A stretch of 7,805 nucleotides of DNA. Origin: JAVKSL01 sp039583695 (GTDB lineage: Bacteria; Actinomycetota; Acidimicrobiia; Acidimicrobiales; JAJPHD01). Every line of letters starts with the position of its first letter. Position 1 is the stretch's first letter. The stretch covers positions 1 to 7,805 of the forward strand of contig JAVKSL010000116.1 in NCBI GenBank assembly GCA_039583695.1. Reading direction: 5' to 3'. Below, one piece after another: positions 6,751-7,805 of this stretch. Made by a program: the position numbers and the translations under genes. The notes below the pieces were generated by a model. It had not been told where the DNA came from, did no database searches, and saw nothing but the letters and a program-made list of their open reading frames with translations.

Positions 6751-7329
6751 TTAGCAACCCTCCTTGATGGTGAGGTCGACGGCACGGCGCAGATGGTCGA
6801 TGCCAGGGGCCTGCTGCAATGCCAGGCGGGCCCGGTGCAGCCGGTAGCGGGCCGTGCCCGCGGGCATTCCGAGGGCGCGTCCGGCTTCCGCGACCGTAAG
6901 GCCCTCCCAGGCGACCAGGACGAGTACGTCTCGCTCGGCGGGGGACATGTGCGTGATCGCCTCTCTTAGCAGGCGTGCCCCATCCAGGGTCTGATCGACG
7001 TCGGGCCAGGGATCGACAAGGCAGAAGAGGTTCTGCTCCGGTGCTTCTCCTGAAGCCTGGCGACGTCTCCGGTGGTTACGCAGGATGTTCCTCGCTATGC
7101 CGAACAGCCACGGTCGAGCGTCGGGGTAGGAGGAGTCGTAGGAGGCTCGTGCCCTGACTGCGGCCACCCACACCTCGCCCAGCAGATCCTCGGCGTCTTG
7201 AGGGCCGGCCCGGCGGATGAGGTACCGGGAGACTCCGTCGGCGTGCCGGCGGATGACTGCGATGAAAGCGTGGTCGTCCCCGCCCATGGACTGCTTGATC
7301 AGCTCGGCGTCGGACGGCGAGGGTCCCAC
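6751..7329 (-). CDS. ECF-type RNA polymerase sigma factor (sigma-70 family)
   Basis: The 192-residue protein contains only regions 2 and 4, as in group 4 (ECF) sigma factors. Region 2 (about residues 7-90) includes SDAELIKQSMGGDDHAF, the DAEDLLGEVWVAA core-binding segment (45-57) and ARPWLFGIARNILRNHRRR (71-89), which melts and reads the -10 element. Region 4 (about 121-173) has the helix-turn-helix SPAERDVLVLVAWEGLTVAE followed by ALGMPAGTARYRLHRAR (152-168), which reads the -35 element. It is the first gene of the operon, directly followed by a membrane protein of anti-sigma type, so autoregulated control of the whole operon is likely. Two GTG codons stand in tandem (7330-7332 and 7327-7329). 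AGAGGAG at 7334-7340 leaves one base before the first and four before the second, so I chose the second; the difference is one residue. Confidence 0.93.
   Translation of the reverse strand: MGPSPSDAELIKQSMGGDDHAFIAVIRRHADGVSRYLIRRAGPQDAEDLLGEVWVAAVRARASYDSSYPDARPWLFGIARNILRNHRRRRQASGEAPEQNLFCLVDPWPDVDQTLDGARLLREAITHMSPAERDVLVLVAWEGLTVAEAGRALGMPAGTARYRLHRARLALQQAPGIDHLRRAVDLTIKEGC
6758..6765 (-). promoter_or_regulatory. Shine-Dalgarno site that decides the anti-sigma-type start
   Basis: AAGGAGGG on the minus strand lies 9 bases before GTG 6746-6748 but directly against the alternative TTG at 6755-6757, with no spacer. The spacing favours the GTG. The site itself lies within the last codons of the sigma gene, so translation of the two is linked. 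Confidence 0.75.
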
Positions 7330-7333
7330 CACG

Positions 7334-7340
7334 CTCCTCT
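7334..7340 (-). promoter_or_regulatory. Ribosome binding site of the sigma factor gene
   Basis: AGAGGAG on the minus strand precedes tandem GTG codons. Spacing of four bases supports the second GTG (7327-7329) over the first. The operon promoter should lie upstream of this, between about 7341 and 7430 or inside the rarA remnant; I could not find a -35/-10 pair there that I trust. Confidence 0.6.
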
Positions 7341-7428
7341 GCTACGGAATCACCCAGAGTGGCTCCTCCATCCTCATACTTGTCAGCAGGGCCCAGAACC
7401 GTTGAGCCGCCTTCCGGGACTCGTCTTG

Positions 7429-7602
7429 ACCCAGGCCCGGCCTGACGACGGCCCTCGCGGCTGGGTCGAGCAGGGCTACCTGCCCGACCAGCTCGCCGGC
7501 ACCCGCTACTACCAGCCGTCCCAGCACGGGCACGAGGCCGGCGTCGCCGAGCGATTGCTCGGGCACCGGAGCCCGGACCAGCACGATTCTCAGTCGGGGT
7601 GA
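7429..7602 (+). pseudogene. rarA: C-terminal remnant of rarA (AAA+ replication-associated recombination protein A)
   Basis: About 57 codons encode a tail that I recognise as the end of RarA/MgsA, a hexameric ATPase acting at stalled replication forks. The stretch PDDGPRGWVEQGYLPDQLAG is followed by TRYYQPSQHGHEAGVAERL, matching the conserved 'DxPxGWVxQxYLPDxLxGxRYYxPxxHGxExxVAERL' end of actinobacterial RarA. Intact RarA is roughly 430-470 residues, with Walker motifs far upstream of this tail. Here the DNA upstream in the same frame belongs to the sigma gene on the opposite strand, so the ATPase domain is absent. The fragment keeps a normal stop (TGA at 7600-7602) and no start of its own. 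This is best read as a decayed 3' stub left by a rearrangement or by insertion of the sigma operon. Coincidental similarity is less likely because the order of motifs matches. Confidence 0.6.
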
Positions 7603-7609
7603 GGGCTGG

Positions 7610-7626
7610 GCCGGCCCCAGGCCGGC
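7610..7626 (+). terminator. GC hairpin just after the rarA tail, possible terminator
   Basis: GCCGGCC-CCA-GGCCGGC is a perfect 7-bp stem with a 3-base loop, starting 8 bases after the stop of the rarA remnant. It has no T-tract. Its position suits the original rarA terminator, retained with the stub. Confidence 0.4.
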
Positions 7627-7691
7627 GGCCTCCCGCGCCGCGACGGGCACCTCATGCTCCACCTCCTCCGGCCAGGACGCAGCCAGCGGTC

Positions 7692-7708
7692 CCGGCTGGC
7701 CCAGCCGG
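7692..7708. repeat. Perfect inverted repeat
   Basis: CCGGCTGG-C-CCAGCCGG is a perfect 8-bp inverted repeat around one base, forming a 7-bp stem with a 3-base loop. It lies in the stretch 7603-7805, where I see no supportable gene on either strand. It may be a second terminator-like structure or chance in GC-rich DNA. Confidence 0.3.
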
Positions 7709-7805
7709 CAACCAGGACCGACGCCGCGCTGTTGAACGTCACGCTGAACGAGGACGCCGGAGTCCCCCAGCGACACTCACCACCAGGGCGGCCCAGCTCG
7801 AGGGG

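Noticed and set aside
7342..7776. Minus-strand open frame of 144 codons upstream of the sigma gene
   Set aside because: It is antisense to the rarA tail, which has a recognisable conserved pattern, while this frame is Val/Ala/Gly/Pro-rich with no domain.
1..7805. CRISPR arrays, tRNA or rRNA genes
   Set aside because: No regularly spaced repeats, cloverleaf or conserved rRNA segment seen in the window.

Overview
The window is high-GC, with GTG and TTG starts, tight gene overlaps, an actinobacterial-type secreted inhibitor and an ECF sigma factor operon. All of this points to a chromosome of a high-GC actinobacterium; I cannot name the genus.

Left edge (1-690): a truncated ribbon-helix-helix (VapB/MazE-type) antitoxin gene runs leftward. 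Its promoter overlaps a 20-bp near-palindrome that looks like its own operator. A small NTF2/SnoaL-fold protein gene runs rightward from the same intergenic region. From 690 to 1359 there is about 670 bp with no gene I can support. It holds only a short tandem repeat, a possible IS-associated remnant, and a strong GC hairpin at 1293-1311 that probably ends the large leftward operon.

Main block (1360-7329, all on the minus strand, so read from right to left): ECF sigma factor; a single-pass membrane protein of anti-sigma type (CU044_5270-like); a secreted, tyrosine-rich protein of the peptidase-inhibitor I36 / beta-gamma-crystallin type; a lipoprotein with a duplicated Cys-Met-Ala-x-x-Gly-Phe motif; a membrane-fusion/adaptor protein with a peptidoglycan-binding domain; a LolD/MacB-type ABC ATPase; and a MacB/FtsX-type permease. 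Junctions are 2 bp, 57 bp, a 7-bp overlap, a 17-bp overlap, a 4-bp ATGA overlap and 14 bp, so this is almost certainly one transcription unit. The last three genes have the adaptor-ATPase-permease order of the Bacillus YknXYZ system. The inferred theme is a sigma-controlled envelope module: a signal releases the sigma factor, which drives production of a secreted inhibitor-like protein, a surface lipoprotein and a MacB-like mechanotransmission pump.

Right edge (7429-7805): on the plus strand, the sequence just upstream of the sigma gene encodes a recognisable C-terminal tail of RarA (replication-associated recombination protein A) with no ATPase domain in front of it. It is followed by a perfect GC hairpin. 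This looks like the stump left by a rearrangement or insertion at the rarA locus.
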